This document shows positions 1-8,685 of a DNA stretch of 64,000 bases, one piece after another. Source of the stretch: Streptomyces sp. BV286 (GTDB lineage: Bacteria > Actinomycetota > Actinomycetes > Streptomycetales > Streptomycetaceae). The notes below the pieces were generated by a model. That model saw nothing but the letters and a program-made list of their open reading frames with translations, was not told the DNA's origin and did not search any database. Within the stretch, counting starts at the first letter, position 1. Each line of letters starts with the position of its first letter. Where the stretch lies: assembly GCF_019090165.1 (NCBI RefSeq), contig NZ_JAHRIB010000210.1, positions 1-64,000 on the forward strand. The letters are read 5' to 3'. Position numbers and translations under genes: made by a program.

Positions 1-504
1 GCCGCCCGCTCCACCCGCCTCGCCCTGGCCGTGGCCGCCGCGGCCGCCCTGGCCGCCACCGCAACCCCGGCCGCCACCGCCGACAGCGCAAACACCGCCA
101 CGCGGGCCTGTGCCACCAACGACCTGACCTTCAAGATCACCTCGAAGACACAGGCGGGCGGCTACCTCCTCGTCACCGCCAAGGCCAAGTCCGGCATCAC
201 CTGCTCCCTGCAGGGCGTCTTCCCCTCCGCGTCCTTCGGCTCCGCCGCAGACACAGAGCTGCGGCCCGCCGAACACAGCGTCAGCGACGACGTCGTCCTC
301 TCCGGCTCCACCGCCGCCTACGCCGGCATCAACCCCAAGTCCACCAACAACGACAACGGCAGGCTGTTCGACAAGCTCCACCTCTCCGTCGCAGGTGACG
401 TGGACAACTTCGTCACCCTCAACCTCCCCCACACCGTCCAGGTCGACCGCCCCCTCGCCACCAACTGGCACGCCGACCCCGCCGACGCCGTCCCCTACAG
501 CTGA
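1..504 (+). CDS. Secreted DUF4232-like protein, 5' end outside window
   Basis: The reading frame is open from the first base and reads as the end of a signal peptide: basic residues, a long Ala/Leu core, then an Ala-rich cleavage region near base 85. The true start is therefore upstream of the window. The remaining ~140 residues form a small secreted domain with two Cys (in ACAT and ITCSL) that could pair. The composition resembles secreted Streptomyces DUF4232-type proteins, but that family call is tentative and no enzymatic motif is visible. It ends TGA at 502-504. Function unknown. Confidence 0.75.
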   Translation, partial: AARSTRLALAVAAAAALAATATPAATADSANTATRACATNDLTFKITSKTQAGGYLLVTAKAKSGITCSLQGVFPSASFGSAADTELRPAEHSVSDDVVLSGSTAAYAGINPKSTNNDNGRLFDKLHLSVAGDVDNFVTLNLPHTVQVDRPLATNWHADPADAVPYS

Positions 505-559
505 CCCCACGACAAACGCCTCCACAGCGCCCGTCGACAACAGCGCCGCCCGCCCCCTG

Positions 560-850
560 TCCAGGTGGCGGGCGACAGACAACCGACCAAAGAGACTCCG
601 TCCGGCGAAACTCCACTCGCCGGGATGGGGACTCCTCTTCGCCTTGCACGGTGTGCATCTCGGCCGGGCAGCCGCGTACGAGGTCCTGACCGGCATCACC
701 TCACCCGCCAAGGCCGAACCACAATGGATGGCGTGGCCGTTGTCCCTGACAGGCTGGGCCGCCATCCCCGCCATCCCCGCCATCCCCGCCTTCATCGGCG
801 GCACCGTCGGCTACCGGCGCCTGAAAGCCGAGCCGACCACCCTGTCCGCA
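560..850 (+). pseudogene. Remnant of a DUF6313-like small membrane protein
   Basis: Frame 2 reads a Streptomyces-type membrane segment: SPGWGLLFALHGVHLG, then YEVLTGITSPAK, PQWMAWPLSLTGWAA and FIGGTVGY. I associate this pattern with DUF6313 proteins. No ATG or GTG with a ribosome binding site precedes it in frame, and the frame runs into the shadow of the upstream gene, so the 5' end appears lost. A 9-base unit (gccatcccc) occurs three times around 763-790, giving IPAIPAIPAF where one IPAF would be expected. Most likely a decaying fragment; the family assignment is from memory of the pattern. Confidence 0.4.
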
Positions 851-999
851 CCTCACCCAGCCCCGCGAAGAAGCGGCCCTCACGGCAGCGCCCACTGCGC
901 CCCCGCCCCGGCTGGACGCTCACTGATCGTGTCGCCGCCGGCTCTTCACCGCGCACCGCCACATCGACGAGGTCCGCCCCGGGGCGTTCGGCCGGCGTG

Positions 1000-1449
1000 T
1001 CAGCGTGTGACGTCGAACGTGGCGGCGCGGGGAACGGACGTCGTGTCCCCGTCCTTGGCCGTCGCCAGTGCCGAGACGTACCAGGTGCCCTTGGCCAGGT
1101 CGGCCGCCTCCCGCTTCGTGACCTTCAGTGTGTAGGTGCAGCGGCTGGTCTCGTCCGAGGTGCTCCGGCACTTGGCGCTTTCCACCTCGCGAAGTTGCGC
1201 CTCGGTCGGGTCGAGCTTCGAACTCGCGGGCCAGACGACGACCTTGAGGCCCCTGATGCCCGAGTCGTCGCTCACGTCCACGGTGTAGACGAGCGAGCCC
1301 TCGCTGCCGTCGGACGGAGCCGTGTAGCGAGCCGAGCCGTGCTCCAGGGTCGGCTCCGTGGGTGCCGAGGCCAGGGCGAGGCCGCCGGCGGCCACTCCGC
1401 CGAGGGCGACGGCACCGATGAGCGACGAGAGGAGAATGCGCTTGGACAT
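1000..1449 (-). CDS. Secreted DUF5707-like protein
   Basis: A 149-residue protein starting MSKRILLSSLIGAVALGG, a clear signal peptide with a probable cleavage after ALASA. The mature part is a beta-rich domain with two Cys (AKC and RCTYTL) and the closing pattern GTWYVSALATAKDGD, which matches Streptomyces DUF5707 proteins as I know them. The ATG at 1449 is preceded by a GGGGATC-type purine tract. It is transcribed divergently from the sensor kinase gene at 1736. The role of the family is not known; probably an exported, folded extracellular domain. Confidence 0.8.
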   Translation of the reverse strand: MSKRILLSSLIGAVALGGVAAGGLALASAPTEPTLEHGSARYTAPSDGSEGSLVYTVDVSDDSGIRGLKVVVWPASSKLDPTEAQLREVESAKCRSTSDETSRCTYTLKVTKREAADLAKGTWYVSALATAKDGDTTSVPRAATFDVTR

Positions 1450-1639
1450 GGGAGATCCCCTTGAATTCGTTGGAGTCTGGAATGTCGGGCCGGATATGCG
1501 GACGATCGCGGAAGAGCCGCTGGTGGAGCCGGTCTTGGAAGTGGTCGTAGCAGCGGTGGCCGACCGCGTTCTCGATGTGATCGACACTAGGGCCGGGAGC
1601 ATGGCGCCGTCCTCGCGCTGCGGGACGATTGGCGCGTCG

Positions 1640-1680
1640 AACCACAGGTAGAGACTCTGCAACCCAGGTAAGAGACCGGA
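1640..1680. promoter_or_regulatory. Direct repeat upstream of the two-component operon
   Basis: CAGGTA occurs at 1645-1650 and 1665-1670 inside longer related blocks (cacaggtagagac and cccaggtaagagac), spaced 20 bp or about two helical turns. It lies 60-90 bp before the kinase start and in the 286-bp divergent region shared with the DUF5707-like gene. A candidate binding site, possibly for the LuxR-type regulator at 4120. No promoter hexamers were assigned. Confidence 0.35.
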
Positions 1681-1735
1681 ATCCCCCTCCAGCCGGAGTC
1701 GGGCCGCCCACCTGGGGTCATAGCCTTGATCCGCT

Positions 1736-4123
1736 ATGAATCGAACCGACGACCGGCTGTTCCCGGTCCTGCTGATCTGCGTCCAGGCCGTGGTGTGGCC
1801 CGGGGCGCCACTGGTGCGCGGGGCCGTCCCGGCCCCCACCCTGGCCTCCCTTCTCGTGTCGGCCCTGGTCGCCACAGTGGTGACGGCCGCGCTCGCTCTG
1901 CGCCGAACTCGCCCGGTGGCCGCCCTCGTCGTGGTCGCCGCCGCCTGCATGCTGGGTACCGGGCCGCTGCCCGCGGAGGCAATGGCGGTGCTGGGGACCG
2001 CGGGTGTCGCGCTGGCTCTGTTCAGCGTGGCGAGCGAACGCGACACCTTCACCGCCGTGCTGTGCGTGGTGGCGCTTGCCGTCTACCAACTCCTACTGGG
2101 CAACAGGCTGCACGGGCTCAACGACCGCGACGGGCTCGACCTCGTCCTGACCGCTGTGCTGTACGCCGCCGTGTGCGGCGCCGGCCTGCTCGTACGGCGG
2201 ACCCGTCGCGCCCGGCGAAATGCCGAGCGCAGGCTGCAGCGGGCCGAATCCGAGCGCCATCGGCTGCCGGCGGTTGAACGGCGCCGTATGGAACGGGAGT
2301 TGCACGACGTCAGCGCCCACCATCTGACGGCTGTGGTGGTCACGGCGGGTGCGGCCCTCGGGTTGCGCGAGCGCCGTCCCGAACTGGCCGATCAGGCACT
2401 GGAGTTCGCGGTCGGGACCGGCCGCGAGGTGACCCGCGCGCTCGGTGCGGTACGAGCGCCGGCGCCCTCCCGCGGGGATGTGCCGCCACCGGAGGAACGG
2501 CTGCTCGACCTCGTCGCCGGGTTCCGTCGCCTGGACCAGGAGGTGGACTGCGAGATCGACTCCCTGCCGGACGGCGCCGTCGCGGAGGCGGCGTACGGCA
2601 TCGTGCGCGAGGCGCTGACCAACGTGGCACGGTATGCCCCCGGTGCGCATACGAGGGTGCTGTGCCGGTACGGCGACACCCGCACCGACGTCGTGGTGAC
2701 GAGCACGCCCCCGCCTGCCGGTGCGGTGGCGCACGGTGCGGGTCTCGGCGGCGGCCGCGGGCAGGGCTTCCTGCGCTCCCGGGCACGGGAGGCGGGCGGC
2801 ACGGTGCACAGCGGCCCGACGGCGGAGGGCGGTTGGGAGGTACGGGCGGAACTGCCGGGCCGGACGACCACGGCGGTGGAGCCATCGGCACCGAGGGCCT
2901 ACCGCGTGGCGCAGGTAGTGGTGGCGGCGGGCCTGGTCCTGCAGCCGCTGCTCCCCGCGCTGGCCGTCAGGGCCGAGGACACGTCGAGCGCGTCACAGGT
3001 ATCCGCGGGCGCCTTCTTCGCCCTGCTGGCGACGGGCCAGGCGGTGGCCCTGCTGTGGCTACGGAAAGCGCCCCGGACGGCGTTCGGGATGCTGCTGGGG
3101 CTGGCGCTGTTGTGGCCGGTGGCGATGGAGGCGGGCAACTACAGCGGGCCTGTCCTCCTCCCGCCCGCGCTGAGCCTGTTCGCCACGTGCGCGGCCCTCG
3201 CGATGGAACCGACCCGAACCGCGACGCCACGAAAGGGGCGGGAAGCCGTATCGAAAGGCGGCTTCGCCCAGAGAGTGGTCCCCCATGGGCCGGGGAGCGA
3301 CCAGCCTCCACCGGCCGGCGGCCACGTCACGACCGTTCTGCTCACAGTGCTGGTGCACGCCGCGACCGCCACCATCGCGGTTCTGGACCGAGGGACGGCT
3401 GTTCCCCTCTGGATGGTCATCGCCGCAACCACGGTCGGCGCAGCCCTCGCAGGCACCGCGGCTCACCTGACCAGACGCCTGCGCACCCGGCGCCGGCAAG
3501 CCGACCTCCGCGCCCACGACGAACGGCTCGCCGCTTGGACCGAGGAGGCCGTCCGCGACGCCTGGACCGAGCGCCGCCGCATCGCCGCCGGCCTCGAAAC
3601 CACGGTTCTGGCCCGCACCGCCGACATGGTCACCGAGGCAGAGGCAGGCCGACTCGACGCGACAGCGAGCCGCGCCCGCGAGGCCCTGGCCGCGATGCGC
3701 GCCCTGCTCGACACCGTCCGGGAGGGCGAAACAGGGCACGAACTACGGCCGCAGCCCACCCTCCAGGCGCTCGACCTGCTCGCCCACCAACTCCGGGCCA
3801 CCGGCCGCGACATCGAGATACGGCTGACCGACCGCGTACCGGAACGGCTGCCCACCGCCGTCGACCTGGCCGCCTACCACGCCGCCGAGACGGTACTCAC
3901 GGCCGGCGGCGAAGAGCCTGCGATGCTCGAATTCGACTCGGACGGCGCTATGTTGACGCTCACGGCCACCGGGGTGCCCCGCGCCGCCGACTCCGCCGTG
4001 CGCCAGCGGCTGACCACGCGGGTCGTGACGCTCGGCGGCACCCTGACCACCGGACCGCAGGGGACGGTCAGCCTCCGGCTGCCACTCACCGTCGCACCGG
4101 ACAACGAGGAGAGACATCAATGA
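1736..4123 (+). CDS. Two-module fused sensor histidine kinase (second module degenerate)
   Basis: A 795-residue membrane sensor kinase, about twice the usual length for the HisKA_3/NarL-type family. Module 1 has four to five TM helices (residues 10-155), a dimerisation helix with RRMERELHDVSAHH giving phospho-acceptor His190, and an ATPase domain with the N-box-like REALTNVARY (~291-300) and a GxG-rich stretch near 336-345. Module 2 repeats the plan: hydrophobic segments at 390-490 and 530-580, a helix RRRIAAGLETT where Glu621 stands at the His position, and a C-terminal ATPase-like fold without a recognisable N-box. I infer that module 1 is catalytic and module 2 is sensory or regulatory. 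The stop overlaps the regulator start (ATGA), so the pair is translationally coupled. Confidence 0.88.
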   Translation: MNRTDDRLFPVLLICVQAVVWPGAPLVRGAVPAPTLASLLVSALVATVVTAALALRRTRPVAALVVVAAACMLGTGPLPAEAMAVLGTAGVALALFSVASERDTFTAVLCVVALAVYQLLLGNRLHGLNDRDGLDLVLTAVLYAAVCGAGLLVRRTRRARRNAERRLQRAESERHRLPAVERRRMERELHDVSAHHLTAVVVTAGAALGLRERRPELADQALEFAVGTGREVTRALGAVRAPAPSRGDVPPPEERLLDLVAGFRRLDQEVDCEIDSLPDGAVAEAAYGIVREALTNVARYAPGAHTRVLCRYGDTRTDVVVTSTPPPAGAVAHGAGLGGGRGQGFLRSRAREAGGTVHSGPTAEGGWEVRAELPGRTTTAVEPSAPRAYRVAQVVVAAGLVLQPLLPALAVRAEDTSSASQVSAGAFFALLATGQAVALLWLRKAPRTAFGMLLGLALLWPVAMEAGNYSGPVLLPPALSLFATCAALAMEPTRTATPRKGREAVSKGGFAQRVVPHGPGSDQPPPAGGHVTTVLLTVLVHAATATIAVLDRGTAVPLWMVIAATTVGAALAGTAAHLTRRLRTRRRQADLRAHDERLAAWTEEAVRDAWTERRRIAAGLETTVLARTADMVTEAEAGRLDATASRAREALAAMRALLDTVREGETGHELRPQPTLQALDLLAHQLRATGRDIEIRLTDRVPERLPTAVDLAAYHAAETVLTAGGEEPAMLEFDSDGAMLTLTATGVPRAADSAVRQRLTTRVVTLGGTLTTGPQGTVSLRLPLTVAPDNEERHQ

Positions 4124-4800
4124 GCCTCAACGTGCTGGTCGTCGACGACCAGGGCATCGTACGGGCGGGCTTCGCCGCCGTGATCGACGCCGAGGAGGAC
4201 ATGACGGTCGTCGGCGAGGCCGCCGACGGCGCCGTCGCGGTGCGCCTCGCCGAAGAACTGGCTCCCGACGTGGTCGTCATGGACGTACGCATGCCTGTGC
4301 TCGACGGCATCGCCGCCACCCGCATCATCACCGGACGCCAAAGCGCGCCCCGGGTCCTCGTCCTCACCACCTTCGACCTCGACGCGTACGTCTTCGACGC
4401 TCTGCGCGCCGGCGCCTCGGGCTTCCTCCTCAAGGACGTGCACCCCTCCCAACTACTGCAGGGCATCCGCGAGGTGGCGGCCGGCGAGAGCGTACTCGCG
4501 CCGTCCGCGACCCGCCGCCTCATCAGCCACTACGCGTCCGGACCACCCGCCGCGGCCCCGGCCGGGAGCGCCCCCGAACTGGACAGCCTGACCAGCAGCC
4601 AGCGGGGCGTCCTCACCCTGATCGCGGCCGGACTCACCAACACGGAGATCGCCGAGCAACTCGGCATCACCGTAGGCACCGTGAAGTCCCACGTGAACGC
4701 GCTGCTCCGCAAGCTCGGCCTGCGCGACCGCGTACAGGCGACGATCCTCGCGTACGACCTCGGCCTCGCCCGCCCGAACCCGCCCGGCACCCACCTCTGA
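4120..4800 (+). CDS. LuxR/NarL-family response regulator
   Basis: A 226-residue regulator. The receiver domain (1-120) has acidic pair Asp9/Asp10, phospho-acceptor Asp55 (VVMDVRMP) and the conserved Lys in FLLKDV. The C-terminal LuxR helix-turn-helix shows LTSSQRGVLTLIAAGLTNTE and GTVKSHVNALLRKL. The ATG at 4120 overlaps the kinase stop by ATGA and is preceded by GAGGAGAG. It is the obvious partner of the kinase and probably controls local targets; the CAGGTA repeat upstream of the operon is a candidate autoregulatory site. Confidence 0.93.
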   Translation: MSLNVLVVDDQGIVRAGFAAVIDAEEDMTVVGEAADGAVAVRLAEELAPDVVVMDVRMPVLDGIAATRIITGRQSAPRVLVLTTFDLDAYVFDALRAGASGFLLKDVHPSQLLQGIREVAAGESVLAPSATRRLISHYASGPPAAAPAGSAPELDSLTSSQRGVLTLIAAGLTNTEIAEQLGITVGTVKSHVNALLRKLGLRDRVQATILAYDLGLARPNPPGTHL

Positions 4801-4844
4801 CCACCGCGACCGACCGTCCATACGCAACCACGGAGTCCAACCCC

Positions 4845-5168
4845 ATGACCGGCACCGATACCGATTCCGGCCGACCCCTCCCCCGCCGGCTGCTCGACCA
4901 CGTCGGCGTCGCCGCCCTCGTCTACCTCGGCGTCTGCGCCTCCCTGCTCGTGTGGGCACTGGTGGTGAGCGCCAGAGAAACCACGGACGCGTCCATGGCC
5001 GGCGTCATCCCGTTCCTTGCCACCGCTCCCGCCAGCTTCGCATTCCTCATGTTGCCGGCCAACAGCGTCGTGTTCTTCACCGCCATCGCTGTCGGGGCAG
5101 CGGTCAACGCCGCGATCATCAGCTGGTGCACCCGCGCACTGCGCCGCGGCGGTCACCCGGACCGATAG
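4845..5168 (+). CDS. Small membrane protein (SCO4225-like)
   Basis: A 107-residue protein with three hydrophobic segments (about residues 20-42, 52-72 and 76-95) and a basic C-terminal tail. The motif AGVIPFLATAPASFAFLMLP resembles Streptomyces SCO4225-type membrane proteins. It lies 44 bp after the response regulator on the same strand and may be cotranscribed, making it a possible accessory or target of the two-component pair. No catalytic motif; function unknown. Confidence 0.7.
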   Translation: MTGTDTDSGRPLPRRLLDHVGVAALVYLGVCASLLVWALVVSARETTDASMAGVIPFLATAPASFAFLMLPANSVVFFTAIAVGAAVNAAIISWCTRALRRGGHPDR

Positions 5169-5468
5169 GACTCCGACAAGCCTGTCCGGAGGCTGAGGGC
5201 CGGCCGGACCGGGACTAACAACAGGTGGTGCAGACGCCGGTCCAGCACCTCAGCAAGTTCAACTACGGCCGCGAGCACTGCATCGGAGCCATGGCCGCCC
5301 GGCCCTATCTCACCCTTGGCTTTGACCGTGAATGCTGGGCTCTGGCACAGATCTTGGGGAGCGGTGGCGGAGCGTCACGGGAGCAGCCTCATCTTGTCGA
5401 ACAGCTCGCACAGAGTCCGTTTCCAAAGAATTGCCGTTGGGCCAGTGGACGGGCCGCGGGTCCAGGGC
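5169..5468. other. Gene-free interval
   Basis: About 300 bp between the convergent SCO4225-like gene and folD. Frames are open in places but show no recognisable family and no convincing start. A GC-rich block near 5180-5215 could fold weakly; I do not assign a terminator. Confidence 0.4.
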
Positions 5469-6329
5469 TCAGGGGTGCTGGAGTACGAGCTGGTTCGCGG
5501 CGGCTGCGACGGTCTGTGCAAGCAGGACGGCGATGGTCATCGGCCCGACGCCGCCGGGCACCGGAGTAATCAGACGAGCGCGGGTGAGGGCGGTGTCGAA
5601 GTCGACGTCACCGACGTTGCCGGGGTTGTAACCGGCGTCGATCACCACCGCGCCGGGTTTGATGTCCTCACCACGGATCAGCCGGGGCTGTCCCACAGCC
5701 GCGACCAAAACATCCGCTTCCCGGACGATCTCCGACAGGTCCGTCGTACGGGAGTGGCAGTAGGTCAGTGTTGCGTCCCTGGCGAGCAGCAGCATCCCCA
5801 CCGGCTTGCCGAGGATCGCGCTGCGCCCCACTACGACGGCGTGCTTGCCTGCGAGGTCGACGTTGTACTCCTCCAGCAGTCGCATGATCCCGCCCGGAGT
5901 GCACGAGGCGAAGCCTGGAAGCGCGAAGCTCATCGCAGCGAAGGAACGCATCGTGACCCCGTCGACATCCTTCTCCGGGGCAATGGCCTCGAATGCCGCC
6001 CGCTCGTCGATATGCGGGCCGCACGGATGTTGGAGCAGGATGCCGTGCACGTCCGGATCGTCGGACAGCTCGGCGAGTGTGTCGATGAGCTCGGCGGTCG
6101 TGGTGGTGGCGGGCAGAGCGATGTGTCGGGACTGGATACCGGCCTTTGCGCACCGCGCCCGTTTCATGCGGACATAGGTGACGGATGCGGGGTCCTCGCC
6201 CACCAACACCGTTGCCAGGCAGGGACTGGTTCCCGTGCGGCGGGCCATTTCCGCCGCCTTGGCAGCGGTCTCTTCGACGAGGCGTTTGGCGAGGCTGGTG
6301 CCGTCCATGAGCTGTGCCGTATGGGACAT
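5469..6329 (-). CDS. folD: Bifunctional methylenetetrahydrofolate dehydrogenase/cyclohydrolase
   Basis: A 286-residue FolD, full length for the family (about 284). It interconverts 5,10-methylene-, methenyl- and 10-formyl-THF with NADP. Visible motifs are YVRMKRARCAKAGI with the catalytic-region Lys, the substrate loop GILLQHP, DVDGV, the nucleotide-binding turn VVGRSAILGKPVGMLL and the C-terminal PVPGGVGPMTIAVLL. The ATG at 6329 follows GGAGAG; a longer frame to 6356 lacks a ribosome binding site. Housekeeping FolD is usually elsewhere in Streptomyces, so this may be a second copy. It stands alone beside a decayed transposase, with no folate or one-carbon neighbours to suggest a special role. 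Confidence 0.92.
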   Translation of the reverse strand: MSHTAQLMDGTSLAKRLVEETAAKAAEMARRTGTSPCLATVLVGEDPASVTYVRMKRARCAKAGIQSRHIALPATTTTAELIDTLAELSDDPDVHGILLQHPCGPHIDERAAFEAIAPEKDVDGVTMRSFAAMSFALPGFASCTPGGIMRLLEEYNVDLAGKHAVVVGRSAILGKPVGMLLLARDATLTYCHSRTTDLSEIVREADVLVAAVGQPRLIRGEDIKPGAVVIDAGYNPGNVGDVDFDTALTRARLITPVPGGVGPMTIAVLLAQTVAAAANQLVLQHP

Positions 6330-6453
6330 CGTGGCTCTCCAGGCGTTGCTGACCACTCGCCCAGGCGCACGGCATCGACGTCTCGTCAGACCGCTCCCCG
6401 GTGGTGCTCCACCTCAGCGCCAGTCACGGCCTACGCGCCACTGTAGTGGACAC

Positions 6454-6805
6454 TCACGGTCCTCTCGGTCGGTGTTCCCGATGAGAGGCTCGCGGTGCGA
6501 GCAGTTCGTGGACCAGGGCGTGTGCGGCCTTCTTGCGCTGGGCCCGTCGGCCGTCAAACGCCGGTCCGACGCGCGCCAAGTCGGCGTTCGACGCCTCAAC
6601 ATCCCCTCGTGTAGACGGCGTTGGTGCATTCAGGCACTCGCGGTGGGAGGCGACGCAGGTTTCCACGGCCCGGCCGATGCCCTGCCATAGGCGGAACCGG
6701 TCGGCGACCTGGATCGCGCTGAGGGCTCCGAGCCGTGCGCCCTCGGCGTTGGCACCCGCACGGGCCCGGCAGATGATCGAGTGCCAACTGGAGAAAGCCT
6801 GACGG
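6454..6805 (-). pseudogene. ISL3-family transposase fragment
   Basis: Read on the minus strand from about 6802, one frame gives WHSIICRARAGANAEGARLG, then ALSAIQVADRFRLWQGIGRAVE and TCVASHRECL. This is the characteristic core of ISL3 (DDE_Tnp_ISL3) transposases around the catalytic Asp of ICRDRAGAY, here changed to CRARAGAN. There is no start codon, and both N- and C-terminal parts are missing (the family is about 400-550 residues). The altered catalytic residue and truncation make it a dead remnant. No terminal inverted repeats were identified. Confidence 0.75.
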
Positions 6806-6854
6806 CATCGGGCTGCACCCTCCCATAGTCACAGCCCGCGGGGGGTGCGGTGTG

Positions 6855-7445
6855 TCAGACGCGCTGCCCGGCGTCGAGCAGGGCGAGGGCGTTGCTTACC
6901 CCCTGATCGAGGAGTTCATGGGCGAGTTGGCTATCGGTCAAGGCACGGGCAAGCTGCAGCGTCCCGGCCATCAGGCCGAGGAGGCTGAGCGCTTTCACGC
7001 GTGCGGAGGACGGGGCCTCGGGCGCCATGCGGGCGGCGATGCCGTCGATGAGGACCAGCACGCCGTCGGAGTACGCCTGCCTGGTTGCGTCGGTGCAGCG
7101 CCCGATCTCGTCGAGCAGAGCAGCGTTGGGGCAGCCGTCACCAAGATTGTCGCGGTGCAGGGGCGACAGGTATGCGCGCACGATCTGCTCCAGTCCGGCT
7201 CGGCCAGGGGCAGCCTGCGCGACGACGCTCTCGGCCTGTACCTTCAACTGGTCGGCGATTGCCGTGGCGACGAGGTCGTCCTTGGATTCGAAGTGCGCGT
7301 AGAAGGCCCCGTTGGTCAGCCCTGCGTCCTTCATGAGCGTCGAGACGCCGGAGCCGTCGATACCGTCTTGCTTGAACCGGCGGCCCGCAGTCTCGATGAT
7401 CCGCCGCCTCGTCTCCGACTTGTGCTCTTTTCCGTACCGCACCAC
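6855..7445 (-). CDS. TetR-family transcriptional regulator
   Basis: A 196-residue regulator. The N-terminal helix-turn-helix is clear: SETRRRIIETAGRRFKQDG, GVSTLMKDAGLTNGAFYAHF, ESKDDLVATAI. The C-terminal part resembles the TetR_C ligand domain of the NemR/AcrR-like group. Of several in-frame GTG codons I chose 7445, eight bases after GGAG; the longest frame begins at 7454. It lies next to two SDR genes on the same strand, and a GAACGTA element upstream (about 7515-7521) is also present in the SDR promoters, suggesting it represses itself and them. Confidence 0.9.
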   Translation of the reverse strand: MVRYGKEHKSETRRRIIETAGRRFKQDGIDGSGVSTLMKDAGLTNGAFYAHFESKDDLVATAIADQLKVQAESVVAQAAPGRAGLEQIVRAYLSPLHRDNLGDGCPNAALLDEIGRCTDATRQAYSDGVLVLIDGIAARMAPEAPSSARVKALSLLGLMAGTLQLARALTDSQLAHELLDQGVSNALALLDAGQRV

Positions 7446-7740
7446 AGCACACACTCCTTCGCGGGCCGGAAGGACCGGCTGCCCTTCACCTGTTTCGCCA
7501 GTCTATGATATTGCGAACGTACTCCAAAGAGTCGACAGCGGCGGCCGGCTTCTCGTCGTCTGTTTCCCTGTGCCGCTTACCAGAGCGCCGGCTTCGAGCC
7601 GGTCACCCCCGCGACGCTGAATCCCTGCGCCAACGAGGCACCGCCACCGCCTTGAGCGCCGTCGCACTCGGCCTGACGGTGGCCTGCCGCTGTTCAGCGT
7701 CTGAAGCGGGGTTCCCGCCGACCGCCCGTCCCGCGCGTCC

Positions 7741-8556
7741 TCAGTTCGGCATCCGGTTGAACCTGCGGATGATGCGGTCGAAGATCCGGGCCGGAAGGAC
7801 GCGGTGGAGCACGCTGATGCTGGCGGCCGTCGAGCCGGCGGTGCGCCGCAGTTTCGGGTTCTTGTCGGTGGCCGCCGCGACGATCACCTTGGCCACGGTT
7901 GCGGGATCGTCGCCGCCGCTGGTGTTTTTCGCCAGCACCTCGTCGAAGGTGCGCCGTCCCGACGCATAGAGCGGCAAGGGGGTGTCGCCCTGCACGCTGT
8001 GATCCCCGAACGGAGTGTTGATCGGGCCGGGCTCGACGAGCAGGATCCGGACGCCGTGCTCGCGGACCTCGTGGTCCAGCGACCCGGAATAGCCCTCGAT
8101 CGCGTGCTTGGTCGAGGTGTAGATGGCCATGAACGGGCTGGGGACGAACCCGCTGAGGGAGGAGACGTTGATGACGCGTCCGCGCCGCTGAGTGCGCATG
8201 TGCGGCAGAACCGCCTTGGTCATCCGCATGATGCCGTAGACGTTGACGTCGAAGACGTCCTGCGTCCGGGCGACGGAGAACTCCTCGGCGGCGCCGTTGG
8301 CACCGACGCCGGCGTTGTTGACGAGGACGTCGATGTGCCCGAACCGGTCGATCACCTTCTTGACCACGGAGGCGACCGATTCGTCGCTGGTCACGTCGAG
8401 GTCGAGGTAGGTCACCCCGGTGGGTGCGGTGACCCGCGCGGTGTTGCGAGCGGTTCCGATCACCTCGAAGCCTGCCGCGGCGAAGGCGCGGGCCGTCTCC
8501 TTGCCGATCCCCGATGAGGCACCCGTCACGAGCGCCACCGGTTGGGTTGTCGCCAT
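7741..8556 (-). CDS. SDR-family oxidoreductase, copy 1
   Basis: A 271-residue classical short-chain dehydrogenase. The cofactor motif TGASSGIGKE is near the N-terminus, followed by LDLDVTSDES, the structural NNAG motif, the catalytic Ser in NVSSLSGF and the YxxxK pair YTSTKHA. It probably acts on a ketone or aldehyde with NAD(P). ATG 8556 follows GGGAG by six bases; the GTG just before it is less likely. It is a clear paralogue of the gene at 8686 and shares an 86-bp upstream repeat with it, indicating tandem duplication including the promoter. Substrate unknown. Confidence 0.9.
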   Translation of the reverse strand: MATTQPVALVTGASSGIGKETARAFAAAGFEVIGTARNTARVTAPTGVTYLDLDVTSDESVASVVKKVIDRFGHIDVLVNNAGVGANGAAEEFSVARTQDVFDVNVYGIMRMTKAVLPHMRTQRRGRVINVSSLSGFVPSPFMAIYTSTKHAIEGYSGSLDHEVREHGVRILLVEPGPINTPFGDHSVQGDTPLPLYASGRRTFDEVLAKNTSGGDDPATVAKVIVAAATDKNPKLRRTAGSTAASISVLHRVLPARIFDRIIRRFNRMPN

Positions 8557-8571
8557 CACGGTCTCCCTTGG

Positions 8572-8657
8572 TTTTGAAGTACGTCCGCACGTCTTACGTT
8601 CATACGGCTATCTGGTGGTCGTTGGCCGATGGCGCGTGGTCGCGTCCGGTGACTCGA
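8572..8657 (-). promoter_or_regulatory. Promoter/operator region of SDR copy 1 (duplicated element)
   Basis: These 86 bases align without large gaps to 9517-9602 upstream of the second SDR gene. Shared blocks are ttttgaagt, cttacgttcatacg and gtggtcgcgtccggtga. Read on the minus strand, the core is CCGTATGAACGTAAG followed by a weaker matching half. Identity extending this far outside the coding region implies either recent duplication or retained common control. Confidence 0.6.
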
Positions 8658-8685
8658 TGCAGGGCTAGAGCCCCGCCCCTTCGGC

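Noticed and set aside
395..1464. Long plus-strand frames overlapping the end of the first gene and the DUF5707-like gene
   Set aside because: Composition is Arg/Pro/Thr-rich antisense or out-of-frame shadow, without ribosome binding sites; only the short DUF6313-like part looks protein-like.
2662..4800. 712-codon frame overlapping kinase and regulator
   Set aside because: It is the regulator frame running backwards into the kinase as Arg/His-rich shadow; the real regulator starts at the coupled ATG 4120.
5225..5569. Plus-strand frame before folD as a hypothetical gene
   Set aside because: No family pattern and it overlaps the 3' end of folD.
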